The notes under the pieces were generated by a model. That model saw nothing but the letters and a program-made list of their open reading frames with translations, searched no databases and was not told the DNA's origin. From positions 1 to 6,090 of the forward strand of contig CANIXE010000146.1 of the NCBI GenBank assembly GCA_947470885.1: 6,090 nucleotides of DNA, in the 5' to 3' direction. Both the position numbers and the translations under genes were made by a program. Positions within the stretch are counted from its first letter, which is position 1. Every line of letters begins with the position of its first letter. Origin of the DNA: Planctomycetota bacterium. Lineage in GTDB: Bacteria > Planctomycetota > UBA11346. Positions 3,834-6,090 of the stretch are shown one piece after another.

Positions 3834-5792
3834 ATGGAATACCACACGTCCACCCTGGCCGTCACCGTCTTCGCCCTGTTCGTCGGCGCGGTCCTCGGCA
3901 TCAGCTTTTGGCTCGGCCGCCAGGCCAAGTCCTCCCAGGGATTCTTCGCGGCCCACGGCCAGATCCCCTGGTTCGTCAACGGCATCGCCTTCGCCGGCGA
4001 CTACCTGTCCGCGGCCAGCTTCCTTGGCATCTGCGGAATGATCGCGTTTTACGGCTATGACGGCTTCCTGTATTCCATCGGCTATTTGGCAGGCTGGGTG
4101 GTGGCCCTGTTCGTGATCGCCGAACCGATGAAGAAGTTGGGCAAATTCACCTTCGCAGACGCCCTGGATTCCCGCTATAATAGCCGGGGCATTAAGCTGG
4201 CGGCGGGCATCGGCACCCTGGTGATCTCGATCTTCTACCTGATTCCCCAAATGGTGGGCGCCGGTGCCCTGGTGAAGCCCCTCCTGGGCCTCGAACACTA
4301 CGTGGGCGTGCTGATCGTCGGCGGCGTGGTCATCGCCATCGTCACCACCGCCGGCATGGTTTCCACCACCTGGGTCCAGTTCATCAAGGGCTCCCTGCTG
4401 GTGATGTTCTGCTCGGTCCTGACCATCGCCATCCTCGCCCGGGGCTTGACCACCAATCCCTACGGCCAGGCCCACGGCAGCGGCCATGAATTCGTCACCG
4501 GCGCTCTGGCGGCGAAAATCACCGAAGGTAAGGAGGTCCTCCCCGCCGAGGGTCCCTGGGCGAGCAAGCCCTACGTCCGGGTGAAGGCCGCCGATGGTGC
4601 CATCGAAGTGTGGAGCGTGGCCAAGGACGGTACCCTCAGCGAAACCCAGACCCTGGCGGTAAAAAGTGGCGAAAAACGCAAGAATGGCAAAACCGTCGCC
4701 AATGGCGGCCAGCTCTACCCGGTGGGCCACATCAGCAAACTCCCCAGCACCCTGGACCACACCGGGCCGGTCGGTCCCACCGAGTTCATCCAGACCATCC
4801 AGGATTCCACCGTGGTCCAGTGGCCCAAAGAGGTGATCAAGGACACCGACGGCACGGAGTGGACCATCTGGTCCCAGAAGGAGGTTTCCGGCGCCAAGCT
4901 GATGGCCCCGGGCAACACCCCGACCTTCAAGGGGATCGCCGGTGACCTACCGGCGGTGGATCCCGCCAAGCCGGAGACCAACGCCGCCTGGTGGAAGGCC
5001 ATGCTGTCACGGATCGACTTCCTCAGCCTGATGCTGGCCCTGTTCCTGGGTACGGCTTCCCTGCCCCACATCCTGATTCGCTACTACACGGTGAAGGACG
5101 GGGCCGCCGCCCGGAAGAGCACCGTGGTGGGCATCGCCGCCATCGGTGTCTTCTATGTTCTGACCCTGTTCCTGGGCCTGGGGGCGATGACCAGCGGCAC
5201 CCTGGACCTGACCGACAGCAACATGAGCGCCCCCCTGCTGGCCAAGGCCTTTGGCGAACTGCCCTTCGCCTGCATCAGCGCCATCGCTTTCACCACGGTG
5301 CTGGGCACGGTTAGCGGCCTGATCCTGGCCGCCGCCGGGGCCATCGTCCACGACCTGATGAAAAACGTATTCAAGATCCCCCTCACCGACCAGCAGGAGG
5401 TCAAGTCCGCCAAGATCGCCGCCATTGTCGTCGGCGGCCTGGCGATGTGGTTGGGCATCCAGTTTGCCAAGATGAACGTCACCTTCCTGGTGGGCTGGGC
5501 CTTCAACATCGCCGCCTCGGCCAACTTGCCGGCCCTGATCATGCTTCTGTTCTGGCGGGGCACGACCAAGCAGGGCATCACCTGGGGCATCACTGTGGGC
5601 CTGGTGGCCAGCCTGGCCTGGGTGCTGGGCAGCAAGGAGGCCCTGGCCAACGTCTATGGCTACACCCCGGACGAGGCCCTGAAGCTCGCCCTGGTGCCCT
5701 TCAGCCAGCCAGCCATCGTCACCGTGCCCTTGGGCTTCCTGACCCTGATCGTCGTCTCGCTGCTGACCAAGAAGGCCGAGGCCAAAGTCTAA
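3834..5792 (+). CDS. ActP-like sodium/solute (acetate) symporter with long insert
   Basis: A 652-residue SSS-family (SLC5-type) inner-membrane symporter, about 13 helices. It probably imports acetate or another short monocarboxylate with a cation. Regions close to E. coli ActP include GDYLSAASFLGI (55-66), YDGFLYSIGYLAGW (75-88), FADALDSRY (107-115), YLIPQMVGAG (135-144), STTWVQFIKG (177-186), GTASLPHILIRYYTVKD (406-422), HDLMKNVFK (506-514) and FLVGWAFNIAASANLP (551-566). Between TM6 (~183-203) and TM7 (~393-411) lie about 190 polar residues, against roughly 50 in E. coli ActP, so the protein is ~100 residues longer than the 549-residue relative. The insert looks beta-rich, with two DG-x-x-W-like segments near 254-260 and 339-346. 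It also lacks the N-terminal signal-like extension of E. coli ActP and starts directly at TM1. It is the second gene after DUF485 and is followed by a strong terminator. Family is certain; the substrate is inferred from similarity and the DUF485 partner. Confidence 0.93.
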   Translation: MEYHTSTLAVTVFALFVGAVLGISFWLGRQAKSSQGFFAAHGQIPWFVNGIAFAGDYLSAASFLGICGMIAFYGYDGFLYSIGYLAGWVVALFVIAEPMKKLGKFTFADALDSRYNSRGIKLAAGIGTLVISIFYLIPQMVGAGALVKPLLGLEHYVGVLIVGGVVIAIVTTAGMVSTTWVQFIKGSLLVMFCSVLTIAILARGLTTNPYGQAHGSGHEFVTGALAAKITEGKEVLPAEGPWASKPYVRVKAADGAIEVWSVAKDGTLSETQTLAVKSGEKRKNGKTVANGGQLYPVGHISKLPSTLDHTGPVGPTEFIQTIQDSTVVQWPKEVIKDTDGTEWTIWSQKEVSGAKLMAPGNTPTFKGIAGDLPAVDPAKPETNAAWWKAMLSRIDFLSLMLALFLGTASLPHILIRYYTVKDGAAARKSTVVGIAAIGVFYVLTLFLGLGAMTSGTLDLTDSNMSAPLLAKAFGELPFACISAIAFTTVLGTVSGLILAAAGAIVHDLMKNVFKIPLTDQQEVKSAKIAAIVVGGLAMWLGIQFAKMNVTFLVGWAFNIAASANLPALIMLLFWRGTTKQGITWGITVGLVASLAWVLGSKEALANVYGYTPDEALKLALVPFSQPAIVTVPLGFLTLIVVSLLTKKAEAKV

Positions 5793-5826
5793 ACAGCTTT
5801 CAAGACATCAGTTGTAGGCTGTTCGT

Positions 5827-5868
5827 CCACCGCCGGTCCGGGTTCTCCCGGGCCGGCGGTGGCGTTTT
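5827..5868 (+). terminator. intrinsic terminator of the DUF485-symporter operon
   Basis: The 16-bp GC-rich arms CCACCGCCGGTCCGGG (5827-5842) and CCCGGGCCGGCGGTGG (5847-5862) pair fully, with one G-U wobble, around the tetraloop TTCT. CGTTTT follows directly. It begins 34 bases after the symporter stop, so it ends the operon cleanly. Confidence 0.92.
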
Positions 5869-6079
5869 CAGGGTAGCCTATGAAATTTTCAATACGTAAA
5901 TCAAACTTCCCGGTGGATTTTCATGGTCAGCCAGATTGTTATAACTCCATACCAAATTTTGATTTAAATGGGTGGCCAAGTATTCGTTTGGCCATCATTC
6001 AAAGAACAATGGCAAAGCCACCACTAACCATGCCCAACCCAAGTCGGAACGGATGGGGCTGGAGGAGGAATAAAATTTG
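5869..6079. other. AT-richer intergenic region
   Basis: Base composition falls clearly below that of the rest of the window. A 66-codon frame at 5880-6080 has no family-like sequence and is probably chance. On the - strand, a frame from the right edge to a TGA near 5996 reads a hydrophobic tail (LGWAWLVVALPLFFE) that is too short to judge. An inverted repeat TGGCCAA (5973-5979) and TTGGCCA (5988-5994) with an 8-base spacer could be a small hairpin or an operator for the next gene. Confidence 0.5.
6061..6068 (+). promoter_or_regulatory. strong Shine-Dalgarno before a gene start at the right edge
   Basis: GGAGGAGG is followed after 11 bases by ATG 6080. The spacing is slightly long, but the motif is the strongest purine run in the non-coding part of the window. 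Confidence 0.45.
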
Positions 6080-6090
6080 ATGGAGAAGAC
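6080..6090 (+). CDS. possible start of the next gene, truncated by the window edge
   Basis: ATG 6080 opens MEKT and runs off the window. The call rests only on the GGAGGAGG ahead of it and on the preceding AT-rich intergenic region. TTG at 6077 is an in-frame alternative start. No product can be suggested. Confidence 0.35.

Noticed and set aside
3615..4760. A 381-codon open frame on the - strand opposite the DUF485 and symporter genes.
   Set aside because: Its translation is a low-complexity Gly/Asp/His/Gln-rich text typical of the antisense of a GC-rich membrane-protein gene, and it has no family-like segment.
5880..6080. A 66-codon + strand frame after the terminator.
   Set aside because: There is no ribosome-binding site, no recognisable domain and an unlikely composition; it also runs through the Shine-Dalgarno of the next probable gene.

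Overview
The window is GC-rich bacterial DNA, apart from an AT-richer stretch in the last ~220 bases. The layout is compact and every recognisable gene or gene remnant lies on the + strand. The gene content (a DUF485/SSS acetate-type symporter pair, a hybrid sensor kinase of environmental type, an E1-like ThiF/MoeB protein with a C-terminal extension) fits a Gram-negative environmental bacterium. The kinase and symporter resemble what I remember from Acidobacteriota (Holophaga/Geothrix-like) and Geobacter-like bacteria. That placement is an inference; the window contains no phylogenetic marker.

Layout: (1) 1-384 is the 3' end of a ThiF/MoeB/HesA-family adenylyltransferase. (2) 420-2174 encodes a 584-residue soluble protein with a strongly basic N-terminus, an acidic linker, a TPR-like middle and a HEAT-like C-terminal domain; its function is unknown. 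A weak hairpin and a short tandem repeat follow it. (3) 2364-3016 is a decayed hybrid histidine kinase. It has lost its sensor part, its H-box and everything between the N-box of the ATPase domain and the last half of the receiver, and it changes frame at the second deletion. (4) About 3043-3191 reads like the end of a beta-sandwich (discoidin-like) domain broken by a one-base frameshift. (5) 3217-3357 holds a very strong 30-bp-stem hairpin nested in a second inverted repeat and bounded by a 6-bp direct repeat, possibly a small non-autonomous palindromic element. (6) 3573-5792 is a two-gene operon: a small DUF485 membrane protein and, 3 bases later, a 652-residue sodium/solute symporter of the ActP (acetate permease) type carrying an unusually long insert between TM6 and TM7. 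A textbook intrinsic terminator at 5827-5868 closes it. (7) 5869-6079 is AT-richer intergenic DNA ending in a strong Shine-Dalgarno sequence and a probable gene start at 6080.

The DUF485 and ActP-like proteins probably act together in uptake of acetate or another short monocarboxylate. The 2.3-3.4 kb stretch looks like an erosion zone where gene remnants and a palindromic repeat have accumulated between two intact units. I do not see a clearly new multi-gene system. The most noteworthy items are the decayed kinase, the nested palindrome and the symporter insert.
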